A stretch of 64,000 nucleotides of DNA from Staphylococcus muscae (lineage in GTDB: Bacteria > Bacillota > Bacilli > Staphylococcales > Staphylococcaceae): positions 1,116,001-1,180,000 of the forward strand of contig NZ_CP027848.1 in assembly GCF_003019275.1 (NCBI RefSeq). Direction: 5' to 3'. The position numbers and the translations under genes are program-made. The notes beneath the pieces were generated by a model. That model made no database searches. It saw only the letters and a program-made list of their open reading frames with translations, and was not told where the DNA came from. This document shows, in pieces, positions 44,606 to 52,625 of this stretch; the first letter of the stretch is position 1; every line of letters starts with the position of its first letter.

Positions 44606-45865
44606 TTACGAATGCATTTCTTTTTGGAAGACACGTTTAAATGATGCAACGATCCCTTTTTCAAATGTTAATACCGCATTTTTATATGTTTTCGCAGCAA
44701 GCCATGCGAGAACAATAATTAATACGATATGAATCGCAATTGCAATGATGCCTTCCATCGTTGGCGTGCCTGGTAGTGATAACCTCGTTAACGTCACAAA
44801 TGGCGAGAAGAATGGTACATAGCTTAATATGCGTACAATGATATGTTCTGGATTCATTGCACCGAAAGTACCTGCATAAAATGCACCAATCATTAAGAGT
44901 GTTACCGGCATTAATGATTGCGAAATATCTTCAATACGTGCTGTCATATTACCAAGTATCGCAGCCAATATGATGAATGAAATGATACTGATGATAAAGA
45001 ATGCAATACCAAATGTTAACAAGCGTTTTAAATGTGCTGTCCATTCAAAATCAATTTTGCCCAGCTTTTCACTTAAGTTAAATACATAAAAGCTCACAAT
45101 TCCGGTTACGGCGATAACAAGCAATTGTGTTAATGAAACTGCAATCACACTTAGCACTTTTGCAGCGATATGGACAACCGGTTTCACACTTGTAATAATC
45201 ATCTCAGATACACGTGATGTCTTCTCAGTTGCTACTTCCATTGCCACTTGGTTAGCGTAGTTTACAACAATAAAGAACATTAATACATTCAAGATACTTA
45301 CCATCACACTAGATATGACTTCTTCCATCTCTGATACGTCTTGATTCCCATCTTTTCCACTTTCACCTATCATCTTATCGGTTACTTGGCTCTCAGCTTG
45401 TAACTGTTGCAACTCCGTTGGCGACAAGTCTAAACCTTGTGCCACCATACTTTTTTGAATTTGAGAGAGTGTTACTTGCCATGCTGCTTTATCATCATTA
45501 GATACATGTTCCGTATCAATAATTGTTCCTTTTAACTGTTTTTGCTCAGTTTGCGTCACTTCCACAACATAGTCCACTTTATCTTTTTTCAATGCCTTCG
45601 TTGCTTGTTCTTTAGACAAATGTTGATATTCTATATTTTTGTCGATGAGTTTTCCTTGCGCATGAATCGCATCATACACGCCATCATTTTGTGTCACAAT
45701 TGCCACTTGTTCTCCATGATCATCACCATTAAACAAGCTCACAATCTTATCAATATTCGCACCACCGACAATCAATAACACCATAAGAAGTGTCGTAATA
45801 ATGAAAGACTTTGCTTTAATTTTATTGATATATGTCAGTCGAAAAGTTGCTAAAAATTTAGACAT
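44606..45865 (-). CDS. ABC exporter permease (NatB-like, ABC-2 type)
   Basis: 419 residues. The ABC-2 permease plan is clear: an N-terminal helix (SFIITTLLMVLLIVGGANI), a long extracellular domain (~residues 40-165), then five to six helices (VMVSILNVLMFFIVVNYANQ to AIAIHIVLIIVLAWLAAKTY). It resembles the NatB sodium-efflux permease. ATG 45865 has AGGTG and overlaps the ATPase gene by eight bases, so the pair is coupled. The transported compound is uncertain; a drug or lipid is as likely as Na+. Confidence 0.87.
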   Translation of the reverse strand: MSKFLATFRLTYINKIKAKSFIITTLLMVLLIVGGANIDKIVSLFNGDDHGEQVAIVTQNDGVYDAIHAQGKLIDKNIEYQHLSKEQATKALKKDKVDYVVEVTQTEQKQLKGTIIDTEHVSNDDKAAWQVTLSQIQKSMVAQGLDLSPTELQQLQAESQVTDKMIGESGKDGNQDVSEMEEVISSVMVSILNVLMFFIVVNYANQVAMEVATEKTSRVSEMIITSVKPVVHIAAKVLSVIAVSLTQLLVIAVTGIVSFYVFNLSEKLGKIDFEWTAHLKRLLTFGIAFFIISIISFIILAAILGNMTARIEDISQSLMPVTLLMIGAFYAGTFGAMNPEHIIVRILSYVPFFSPFVTLTRLSLPGTPTMEGIIAIAIHIVLIIVLAWLAAKTYKNAVLTFEKGIVASFKRVFQKEMHS

Positions 45866-46757
45866 GTTGCTCACCTGCCTTTTGAATAAATATTTCATTG
45901 ATTGTTGGTTCTAATACTTGGAAGCGACGAACAAATCCATGCTGCTGTACATACACAAACAACGATTCTGCTACGGCCACATCATCAATCGTTAAATGAG
46001 TTGTTTCGCCCAGTTGTTCATACTTCACAACACCAGGATATGTCGCAAGTTCAGTCAAATCATAATCTGCTTCAATCGCCACTCGCTTATAACCAAACGC
46101 TTCCTTCACTTCATGTATCGGTCCTTGAACAACCATTTTCCCAGCATTCATAATACAGATATCATCACACAGTTCTTCCACATGTTCCATACGGTGAGAA
46201 CTGAAAATAATCGTTGATCCATTCGCATTCAATTCTTTTACCGCCCCTTTAAGTAATTCCACATTAACAGGGTCCAAACCGCTAAAAGGTTCGTCCAAAA
46301 TCAATAGCTCAGGTTCATGTAAAATACTCGCCAACAATTGAACTTTTTGTTGGTTCCCTTTTGATAGGGATTCGATCTTTTTATCTTTATTTTCAGTAAT
46401 TTCAAAGCGCGTCAACCACGTATCAATTGCTTGTTTGATCGCTTTCGGCTTCATTCCTTTTAACGTCGCAAGATATGTGAGTTCTTCATTTACAGTCAGT
46501 TTCGGATGTAAGCCACGTTCTTCTGGCAAATATCCGATCACATCATACATATCTGACGTAATCGCTTTACCTTCGTATGTAATTTCTCCCTCTGTCGGCT
46601 CCATTAACCCTAGAATCATCCGGAAGCTTGTTGTTTTACCTGCACCATTACGCCCGAGAAAACCTAACATCTTTCCTTTTTCTAATGTCAAATTGATATC
46701 ATCAACTGCTGTAAAACTTTTGAATCTTTTTGTCACATGAGAAATATTTAATGACAT
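45858..46757 (-). CDS. ABC transporter ATP-binding protein (NatA-like)
   Basis: 299 residues: Walker A LGRNGAGKTTSFRMI (~residues 34-48), Q-loop GYLPEERGLHP, signature LSKGNQQKVQLLASILHEPE (~135), Walker B LLILDEPFSGLDPVN (~155), and H-loop FSSHRMEHVEEL (~190). The C-terminal extension (~215-299) is of the DrrA/NatA kind. It powers the adjoining ABC-2 permease. GGAGGG precedes the ATG. Confidence 0.92.
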   Translation of the reverse strand: MSLNISHVTKRFKSFTAVDDINLTLEKGKMLGFLGRNGAGKTTSFRMILGLMEPTEGEITYEGKAITSDMYDVIGYLPEERGLHPKLTVNEELTYLATLKGMKPKAIKQAIDTWLTRFEITENKDKKIESLSKGNQQKVQLLASILHEPELLILDEPFSGLDPVNVELLKGAVKELNANGSTIIFSSHRMEHVEELCDDICIMNAGKMVVQGPIHEVKEAFGYKRVAIEADYDLTELATYPGVVKYEQLGETTHLTIDDVAVAESLFVYVQQHGFVRRFQVLEPTINEIFIQKAGEQHV

Positions 46758-46803
46758 TGTCTTCCCTCCTTTACTTTGTTATTTATATTGTATATAAAAA
46801 TCA

Positions 46804-46833
46804 TCCTTTTGACAATTTAATTTGTCAAAAGGA
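46804..46833 (-). terminator. Terminator-like palindrome after the XRE operon
   Basis: TCCTTTTGACAA (46804-46815) pairs perfectly with TTGTCAAAAGGA (46822-46833). It ends the minus-strand operon at 46839 and also lies just upstream of the ABC exporter promoter region, so an operator role is possible. Confidence 0.6.
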
Positions 46834-46838
46834 CAACT

Positions 46839-47354
46839 TTACTTATCTTTATAAGTTTTATCTATTTTCTTTTTACCATACATATAAATGGCGATAGTGC
46901 TTAATATCGAACAAACAATCATAACTGCTAATATGAACATGATGCGTTGTACTGGTAATTGACCATCTGATAAGGCCATATAAAGTAATATTTCCACAAG
47001 TGTCATCCCAACGAACATCAAGATACCAAAAAGTACCGCACCACGTCGTAACTTGTTGATCATTTGCACATAACTTTGTGGATCGTCCACTTCTGTATTG
47101 TTTGCGCGATATTTCCTTAAATTGAGTTCTATCCAAAAAGTAATACTAAGAAACAACAACAATCCTAACGCTTCGATTACAATGTTTTGTTGTAAGAAAA
47201 TCTTTATCCAAATAGAGATATTAAGGAGAATAATGAGTCCCCAGAAAAACCAGACAAAGTTTCCTGCTTGCACATGTCGAGAATGTTGGATTTCATATTC
47301 ATCTTTAACTTGTTCACCATTAAATATATTTAATAGTTCTTGTTTAAACTTCAT
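46839..47354 (-). CDS. Four-helix membrane protein of XRE operon (171 aa)
   Basis: 171 residues: a soluble N-terminus (FKQELLNIFNGEQVKDEYEI), two helices (FVWFFWGLIILLNISIWI; EALGLLLFLSITFWIELNLR), a polar middle and two more helices (AVLFGILMFVGMTLVEILLY; RIMFILAVMIVCSILSTIAI). It resembles DUF3278/DUF3169-like proteins often encoded next to small XRE regulators. ATG 47354 is chosen because GAGGGG abuts the alternative ATG 47363. Function unknown. Confidence 0.7.
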   Translation of the reverse strand: MKFKQELLNIFNGEQVKDEYEIQHSRHVQAGNFVWFFWGLIILLNISIWIKIFLQQNIVIEALGLLLFLSITFWIELNLRKYRANNTEVDDPQSYVQMINKLRRGAVLFGILMFVGMTLVEILLYMALSDGQLPVQRIMFILAVMIVCSILSTIAIYMYGKKKIDKTYKDK

Positions 47355-47355
47355 G

Positions 47356-47856
47356 TCACTCATCCCCTCTCACCTTCACTTTATTATTCAATGATGAAGG
47401 CGTTAAAATAATACTTGGAACGACTATTATCATCAATGTATTGAGTGTTTCTGATCGGTGCCAATATGGCAATTGCCCTGTTAATATAGGAGCTAATATG
47501 TTGATAGAAATAACAACGTACAACCATATTAAAACTATATATAAATAGCCCTTTTTCTTTAAATGACGTTTCAGTTGTTGTGCCTCTTCTTTTGTACCTA
47601 CATACAATTTATGATTTGAATAATCTTTCATTAGCGTCGCACTTCGTAACCCAATAATAAATAATAATACAGGTGCACCAATCGTAAAGGCAGATAGTTG
47701 ATTCATCTCAAAATCTATGAATAGTGACAATGTTGCTAACAGTCCTAAACCAAGCATTCCCATAATATTAGCCAATGCGAGCGTTTCATCAATTTTACTT
47801 TTTTGATATTCATCCGGTTCTGATGTCAAGCCAGCAAACTTTTTATACATGCTCAT
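47356..47856 (-). CDS. Four-helix membrane protein of XRE operon (166 aa)
   Basis: 166 residues with the same plan as its downstream neighbour: soluble start (YKKFAGLTSEPDEYQKSKID), helix pair (NIMGMLGLGLLATLSLFIDF; LSAFTIGAPVLLFIIGLRSA), a charged loop, and a second helix pair. The two may be distant paralogues. It starts two bases after the XRE stop codon (GGGGGAG site inside that gene) and ends one base from the next start: a tight three-gene operon. Confidence 0.7.
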   Translation of the reverse strand: MSMYKKFAGLTSEPDEYQKSKIDETLALANIMGMLGLGLLATLSLFIDFEMNQLSAFTIGAPVLLFIIGLRSATLMKDYSNHKLYVGTKEEAQQLKRHLKKKGYLYIVLIWLYVVISINILAPILTGQLPYWHRSETLNTLMIIVVPSIILTPSSLNNKVKVRGDE

Positions 47857-47857
47857 A

Positions 47858-48058
47858 TTATTTCTCCCCCCAGAATAAGTCATTTAATGTGACATCTAAT
47901 GTCTCCGCAATCCGAATACATAAGTTCAGCGTTGGATTGTATTTATCGTTCTCAATCATATTAATTGTTTGTCTTGATACACCTACACGCCGTGCGAGTT
48001 CCAACTGCGATACGCCTTTTGCGACACGATATGCTTTTACTCTATTCACCTGTGTCAT
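47858..48058 (-). CDS. Small XRE-family regulator
   Basis: 66 residues, one helix-turn-helix: RVAKGVSQLELARRVGVSRQ then TINMIENDKYNPTLNLCIRI, ending LNDLFWGEK. This is the compact YgzD/YozG-like form. It leads the three-gene operon. Two direct repeats in its promoter make autoregulation likely. Confidence 0.87.
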   Translation of the reverse strand: MTQVNRVKAYRVAKGVSQLELARRVGVSRQTINMIENDKYNPTLNLCIRIAETLDVTLNDLFWGEK

Positions 48059-48101
48059 GATAGCCTCCCAATTCTGCCCTTTGCGATGCGCAACCGACTT
48101 C

Positions 48102-48146
48102 CGTTATGTCAAATATACACGACATTTAGTCGTTATGTCAAATATA
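48102..48146 (-). promoter_or_regulatory. XRE operon promoter with direct repeats
   Basis: CGTTATGTCAAATATA occurs at 48102-48117 and again at 48131-48146, a 29-bp offset. On the minus strand each copy contains TTGACA, so the repeats overlap -35 elements, and a small dyad (CGACATTTAGTCG) lies between them. Confidence 0.65.
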
Positions 48147-48161
48147 TAAGACACATATTGC

Positions 48162-48199
48162 AAGAAAAAAGCAGGCCAAACGATTCGTTTGTAACCTGC
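48162..48199 (-). terminator. Terminator of DUF805 gene
   Basis: GCAGG-CAAACGA pairs with TCGTTTG-CCTGC around a small loop, with TTTTTT on the minus side. Confidence 0.75.
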
Positions 48200-48227
48200 G
48201 ATTTGCGATATTAAATTTGTGTGTGGC

Positions 48228-48290
48228 GCAATTTTACGCATTGCTTGAGTTCTGCTCAACTCCTAAACACTTCTTCCACAACTTCATTTA
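48228..48290 (+). repeat. Right-half fragment of dispersed element
   Basis: CGCAATTTTACGCATTGCTT then TTCTGCTCAACTCCTAAACA and TTCCACAACTTCATTTA align with the right half of the 58.9-kb copy (AGCAATTTTAATCACTGCT, TTCTGCTTAATTCCTAAACG). Confidence 0.72.
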
Positions 48291-48986
48291 ATATTTATAT
48301 GGATCATCTTGTGGTTTTCTATGTTGTGATTCCAATTCATCCAAATCAGTCAAAGGTTTGGCATCTTTATCTAGTAATGCCGTGTTCTCTGTTGTTATTT
48401 CATCATGATGATTGTTTGACTGTGTGGCTTGTTCTGTATACTTCGGTGATGGACCATATTGATTAGCTTCTTTTTTACTATCAAGCAGCGTAATAATAAA
48501 TGTAATAATTTGTACGATAAACAAGATAACAATCACTATCCCTGCAACGATAAACCAGCCTGAATCTGCCGAAAATACTGATGATGATTCTTCAACCGCT
48601 TCAGGTGAAAACAAAATCCCTGAATCCCACATACCGATAAAATATACTACGTTATAAATGATTGATAACACTAATCCCAAAATAGGGATCAACATCGACA
48701 TACTGCGATCATGAAAGCGACGTACAAGCAGTGCCAAGTTAGGAATAAGGACAGCCAAACTATACAATCCAATTAAAAGCCATAATAGTAGCGCAATAAA
48801 AGGACCAATCTTTGGAACGAAAATCATGATGACTGCAATTAATGAGATTGACACTGTAATAATCATATGCCATAGCGCTACCCACCAATATTCACTGCGT
48901 CGGCTACGCCCTTTAAAATTCACATAGTTTGTCCAAAAAAGTTTAAATGCTTCTACAAACCCCACTCGTGGAAATTCATGCATCAT
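48288..48986 (-). CDS. DUF805 family membrane protein
   Basis: 232 residues. The DUF805 signature is present: EAFKLFWTNYVNFKGRSRRS then EYWWVALWHMI (~residues 9-40), and LALLVRRFHDRSMS (~83). Four helices, then a hydrophilic tail of ~60 residues (YTEQATQSNNHHDEITTENT) that most family members lack or vary. Function unknown. GGAGGAAAAT precedes the paired ATGs at 48986. The element copy overlaps its last codons. Confidence 0.82.
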   Translation of the reverse strand: MMHEFPRVGFVEAFKLFWTNYVNFKGRSRRSEYWWVALWHMIITVSISLIAVIMIFVPKIGPFIALLLWLLIGLYSLAVLIPNLALLVRRFHDRSMSMLIPILGLVLSIIYNVVYFIGMWDSGILFSPEAVEESSSVFSADSGWFIVAGIVIVILFIVQIITFIITLLDSKKEANQYGPSPKYTEQATQSNNHHDEITTENTALLDKDAKPLTDLDELESQHRKPQDDPYKY

Positions 48987-49139
48987 ATTTTCCTCCTTCA
49001 TTACCTTTTACATCTCAAATTTTATCATATTTCTTCGCATAAAAAACAATAATTATAAAGTGATGAATCATCTGCAATTATTGGAAACATGTCGCATATT
49101 CGATACAATCATTATAAATATGTTTTTAAGGAGTCTCTA

Positions 49140-49760
49140 ATGGATTTTATTACACACTCTACGATAGATATCGCCAAATCTTTACTTGGCGTCAAATTAA
49201 TCTATGAATCCCCTACCCAAACCTTTTCTGGTTATATTGTAGAAACAGAAGCTTATCTTGGTACTATTGATCAAGCAGCTCATAGTTATCAAGGCAAACA
49301 TACACCTCGTGTGCACTCGTTATATCGTGAAGGGGGTACGATTTACGGTCATATGATGCATCGCTATTTGCTTATCAACTTCGTCACACAGCCTGAAGGT
49401 ATTCCCGAAGGTGTTTTAATACGTGCGATTGAGCCTGAAGAAGGACTAGAAGCGATGATTCGCAATCGGGGGAAGCGTGGCTACGAAGTTACCAATGGTC
49501 CCGGTAAGTTTACGACAGCAATGTCTATTCCTAGAACAATTGACGGCACACGCCTTAACGAAGGCCGTCTAAAGATTGATACGAAAAACAGAAAATATCC
49601 GAGAGAAATTGAAGAAAGCCCTCGTATTGGTATTCCAAATAAAGGAAAATGGACAGATGCACCTTTGCGTTTCACTGTAAAAGGTAATCCTTTTGTATCA
49701 CATATGCGGGTACGTGATCATCAACACCCAGATGAAACTTGGCGTACAACGAGGTTGTGA
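49140..49760 (+). CDS. DNA-3-methyladenine glycosylase (AAG/MPG family)
   Basis: Excises alkylated purines from DNA. 206 residues, single-domain. Motifs: [20 protein letters not shown] (catalytic Glu and binding Tyr, ~residues 30-49), [20 protein letters not shown] (~62-81), [11 protein letters not shown] (~92) and [14 protein letters not shown] (~118). Start ATG 49140 has AAGGAG nine bases before it. The last codons (TTRL, stop) lie inside a copy of the dispersed element, so the C-terminus may have been replaced by element sequence. Confidence 0.9.
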   Translation: MDFITHSTIDIAKSLLGVKLIYESPTQTFSGYIVETEAYLGTIDQAAHSYQGKHTPRVHSLYREGGTIYGHMMHRYLLINFVTQPEGIPEGVLIRAIEPEEGLEAMIRNRGKRGYEVTNGPGKFTTAMSIPRTIDGTRLNEGRLKIDTKNRKYPREIEESPRIGIPNKGKWTDAPLRFTVKGNPFVSHMRVRDHQHPDETWRTTRL

Positions 49761-49787
49761 GAGAAGCGGTTTGGTCTTGAGCAGAAC
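49748..49787 (-). repeat. Right-end fragment of dispersed element overlapping a gene end
   Basis: On the minus strand the sequence reads GTTCTGCTCAAGACCAAACC then GCTTCTCTCACAACCTCGTT, matching the element's right end. It covers the last four codons of the glycosylase gene. Confidence 0.7.
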
Positions 49788-49838
49788 GGATGAAGATGCC
49801 ACCTATACAAGCCATTTAGTGAAGTACATCTTAAGACA

Positions 49839-49890
49839 AAAGGTGACTGAGACGAAAGTATATTTAAAACTTTCTACCTCAGTCACCTTT
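49839..49890. terminator. Nested bidirectional terminator
   Basis: AAAGGTGACTGAG (49839-49851) pairs perfectly with CTCAGTCACCTTT (49878-49890). The loop holds a second dyad (GAAAGT / ACTTTC). Confidence 0.8.
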
Positions 49891-49916
49891 GCTAGATTTC
49901 TATTCTCACTTCATTC

Positions 49917-50735
49917 TTAATCTAATAACGTCACAGTACCTTTATTGTTGATAATTTTGATGACATTACTTTGTTCTTCACTTTGCTGCATGATTGATGT
50001 GTAATGAGTAAGTTCTTCTAAGTCTACATTGCCATCACTATTTTTCGTTGTGATACTGACATTTTGAAGTGCTTTCGCAAATGTTACATCGATTTCCCCA
50101 AGCTGATTATCTAATGTCATTGGAATATCAGCTGGTACATCATCAAGCGTCGCACTCCCTTTACGCACCTTCATCATCACTTCTTCCAATTGTGAGCCGC
50201 TTAAGTCAAAGGCACCATATGTCAATTGTCCCTCTAATTTATCAATTCGACTGTCCTCTATATCAAAAGCACCTTTGTTCATCTTAACTGCCATTTGTTT
50301 CGTATTGAGTTTTTCAACATCGACAGCTCCCCATTCACTCGTTATGTTCAAACGAGACAACTCAGACTTAGGCACTGTTAATGTATAATTGGCACCTTTA
50401 TTAATATGGAAAGGATTCACGTTCACATTCGCTTGTATGTTTTCTTTCCCTTCTAGTTCCAGCTTTAATGTATCCCCTTTAGTCGTAATATTCGGTTGTT
50501 GCCCATCACCGTGTCCTTCTAACTTTAATGTCTCACCAGCAACAATACTTAAATGTGTTTTTTTCAAGTTTATATCAATATTTTTAATCTCTTTTGAATC
50601 GAATGTTCGCGATACATTAACCTCTTGTTCTTCATATTTATTATCAACTTTTGAATAATAGAATGCCCCAATCGTCCCAACGAGCACAAATACAAGTCCT
50701 AGAATTAAAACGATAAGATTGAATTTTTTCATCAT
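49917..50735 (-). CDS. DUF4097 (LiaG-like) beta-helical surface protein
   Basis: 272 residues: one N-terminal membrane helix (FNLIVLILGLVFVLVGTIGA), then a strand-rich domain of repeated short turns (LNITSEWGAVDVEKLNTKQM, MKMNKGAFDIEDSRIDKLEG-like blocks) characteristic of DUF4097. It is probably outside the membrane. Such proteins accompany envelope-stress systems (LiaG, YvlB). It overlaps the DUF1700 gene by four bases and ends the PadR operon. Confidence 0.82.
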   Translation of the reverse strand: MMKKFNLIVLILGLVFVLVGTIGAFYYSKVDNKYEEQEVNVSRTFDSKEIKNIDINLKKTHLSIVAGETLKLEGHGDGQQPNITTKGDTLKLELEGKENIQANVNVNPFHINKGANYTLTVPKSELSRLNITSEWGAVDVEKLNTKQMAVKMNKGAFDIEDSRIDKLEGQLTYGAFDLSGSQLEEVMMKVRKGSATLDDVPADIPMTLDNQLGEIDVTFAKALQNVSITTKNSDGNVDLEELTHYTSIMQQSEEQSNVIKIINNKGTVTLLD

Positions 50736-51289
50736 TGTGCACTCCTTTTCACAAGTTTGATGTTGAATTTTAAATACTTAATTAATAAAATCACTGTCCA
50801 CTTCGTAAGATAAAAACAACATACATAAAGAACTAATCCTAAGCCAAAGTATCCAAGTGCGGCATACCAATCTGGCGTAACGAGTTGAATATTCTCATAG
50901 AAGAAATGAACCCATAGCAAAAATGCAGGCAATCCAATCATCACGATACTTGTAATTGCCAAGCCTATTAAAAGGCCGAACACTGTTAATACTGGTCCTA
51001 AGATAATCACAAAGTTAAGGAAACTTAGCGCAATCACTGACAACGTCGCTGCGAGTAAATTACGTGCGCCACCCGTTTCTTCCACTTGTGCCACAGCTGA
51101 ATCTGCAACTAATTCTTTTGCAATCACTTTTGGATCTCCTAATGTCGCAATAATTTCTTCTTCTGTCTTCCCATCGTGTATCCCTTCGATAAAATGATTA
51201 TCATACTCTGCGACAATCTCTTGCTTTTCTTGTTCTGGAAGACGCTTCAAATGATGATATAGCGTATTTAAATAATCTTTCTTCGTCAT
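50732..51289 (-). CDS. DUF1700 membrane protein
   Basis: 185 residues. The soluble N-terminus (YLNTLYHHLKRLPEQEKQEI, then EEIIATLGDPKVIAKELV) is the DUF1700 signature and resembles an anti-sigma or regulator-binding helix bundle. About four helices follow (LAATLSVIALSFLNFVIILG etc.). It overlaps both neighbours by four bases (ATGA), the usual PadR-DUF1700-DUF4097 layout, and probably senses or relays membrane stress. Confidence 0.87.
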   Translation of the reverse strand: MTKKDYLNTLYHHLKRLPEQEKQEIVAEYDNHFIEGIHDGKTEEEIIATLGDPKVIAKELVADSAVAQVEETGGARNLLAATLSVIALSFLNFVIILGPVLTVFGLLIGLAITSIVMIGLPAFLLWVHFFYENIQLVTPDWYAALGYFGLGLVLYVCCFYLTKWTVILLIKYLKFNIKLVKRSAQ

Positions 51290-51606
51290 TGTTCCTCACT
51301 CTCCTTGATAAACACTGATACAACTTCAGCAAATGTTTCCCACTGCATACGCAATTCCTTCAAACGCTCTAACCCTTCAGGTGTCATCTGGTAGTATTTT
51401 CGTGCCGGTCCTTCAGTGGATGGTTGATAATAAGTCGACAAGTATCCTTCTTTTACCAATCTTCTTAATATCGGATAAACCGTCCCTTCTGCAATTGACA
51501 TATGCCTTGAAATATTTTGCACTAAAGAATAACCATATTGTGGTGCACGTTTAATGATGAGCAGAACAATCATCTCTAGCGCACCCTTCTTAAACTGTAC
51601 ATTCAT
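51286..51606 (-). CDS. PadR-family transcriptional regulator
   Basis: 106 residues, winged helix: LEMIVLLIIKRAPQYGYSLV, IAEGTVYPILRRLVKEGYLS then YYQPSTEGPARKYYQMTPEG (~residues 10-75), the PadR signature. C-terminal dimer helix follows. It is the first gene of the operon and is expected to repress it. A long inverted repeat lies in its promoter region. AGGTGAAAAT precedes the ATG. Confidence 0.92.
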   Translation of the reverse strand: MNVQFKKGALEMIVLLIIKRAPQYGYSLVQNISRHMSIAEGTVYPILRRLVKEGYLSTYYQPSTEGPARKYYQMTPEGLERLKELRMQWETFAEVVSVFIKESEEQ

Positions 51607-51640
51607 ATTTTCACCTCAATATGCATTAACTAGTACTAAT

Positions 51641-51692
51641 CAATGTATAGTAGTAGATTTAATTAAAGTATAGCACCCAGTACTATACATTG
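51641..51692 (-). promoter_or_regulatory. Inverted repeat upstream of PadR operon
   Basis: CAATGTATAGTA (51641-51652) and TACTATACATTG (51681-51692) are perfect 12-bp inverted arms 28 bp apart, beginning 35 bp before the PadR start. Related TAGTACT / AGTACTATA half sites lie around them. This is the probable PadR operator. Confidence 0.7.
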
Positions 51693-51768
51693 CAAGGTAG
51701 CATATCATAATATAAGCGTACGCCGAAAACTTATGAAAAGCTCCATTGTAACGCTCTTAAATATTATC

Positions 51769-52482
51769 TTATTCAAGTATTTCGATCGTCTGAACGAGGG
51801 TTTCATCTTCTGTGTCTATAAAGAGTTGATATCGTTCTTCTTGTAACCGCTCTATGTCATCATACGTCAAAATAATATCATTAACACGATCCAAATGAAT
51901 ATCACCTGATAACAATGACTTCCCTTGTGAATCAACTAACGTATATGTCGGAATCGGTGCACCTTCAATATTCGTAATCTGCAATTTAATATGTAAGCAT
52001 TTGTCTTCACACATATTCTGAACCGCCACATCAAAATTGACAATTCGATCGTTAGTCCGTTCAATCACCCATAACTGTTCCAATTGTTCTAACATAAAAT
52101 GAGGTTTCACATAAACAGTCATCGTATTAAGCCCACAATGAATAGCGTGTGTGATGTTATACATATCTTTAGATTCCCTTGTGTTTACAATTGTTTTTCC
52201 ATTCAGACATAGACGTATTTCTTGAGATAACAGATGTGTATCTAGAAAGTAGTCCTTACTATGATCATAGTCTTTAATTTGAAAATCCCTTGTATAACTG
52301 ATTGATTTTTCCACATGATTATTATTTAACTCCCACTCACCACACAGTACAGTTATTGCATGTATTTGATGGATGGCGGGATGACGATAGTATTCTTGAT
52401 GGCTGCTGTAAGGCAGATGATATCGCTCCATCCAACTATAATCTTTTATTTTTTTCAACATTTTAAAATGTCTTTCAACCAT
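51769..52482 (-). CDS. Orphan GH2-like sugar-binding and Ig-like domain protein
   Basis: 237 residues, no signal peptide. Residues ~40-140 resemble the N-terminal jelly-roll domain of family 2 glycosidases: SYTRDFQI, then EIRLCLNGKTIVNT, DMYNITHAIHCGLNTMTVYV. Residues ~150-237 resemble the following Ig-like domain (NFDVAVQNMCEDKCLHIKLQ). The catalytic TIM barrel is absent, and no continuing frame exists downstream. It is divergent from an AraC-type regulator. It may be a degraded glycosidase or a stand-alone sugar sensor; both are inference. ATG 52482 with GGAGAG is the best start. Confidence 0.65.
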   Translation of the reverse strand: MVERHFKMLKKIKDYSWMERYHLPYSSHQEYYRHPAIHQIHAITVLCGEWELNNNHVEKSISYTRDFQIKDYDHSKDYFLDTHLLSQEIRLCLNGKTIVNTRESKDMYNITHAIHCGLNTMTVYVKPHFMLEQLEQLWVIERTNDRIVNFDVAVQNMCEDKCLHIKLQITNIEGAPIPTYTLVDSQGKSLLSGDIHLDRVNDIILTYDDIERLQEERYQLFIDTEDETLVQTIEILE

Positions 52483-52625
52483 TAATTTCTCTCCTGAATC
52501 CTCTCTTTTAATTATTTTTTTACCATAGAAATTTAGCACAAAAATATTAAAATTTATATTCAATTATAATGAAAATATATGCTAAAATGTTTCCATATAT
52601 TGGATGGATCAGGATGGTAGAATGA

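Noticed and set aside
46804-46833. Reading the 12-bp dyad only as an operator for the ABC exporter
   Set aside because: Its place directly after a stop codon on the same strand, with T-rich sequence following, fits a terminator better. The operator role is kept as a possibility only.
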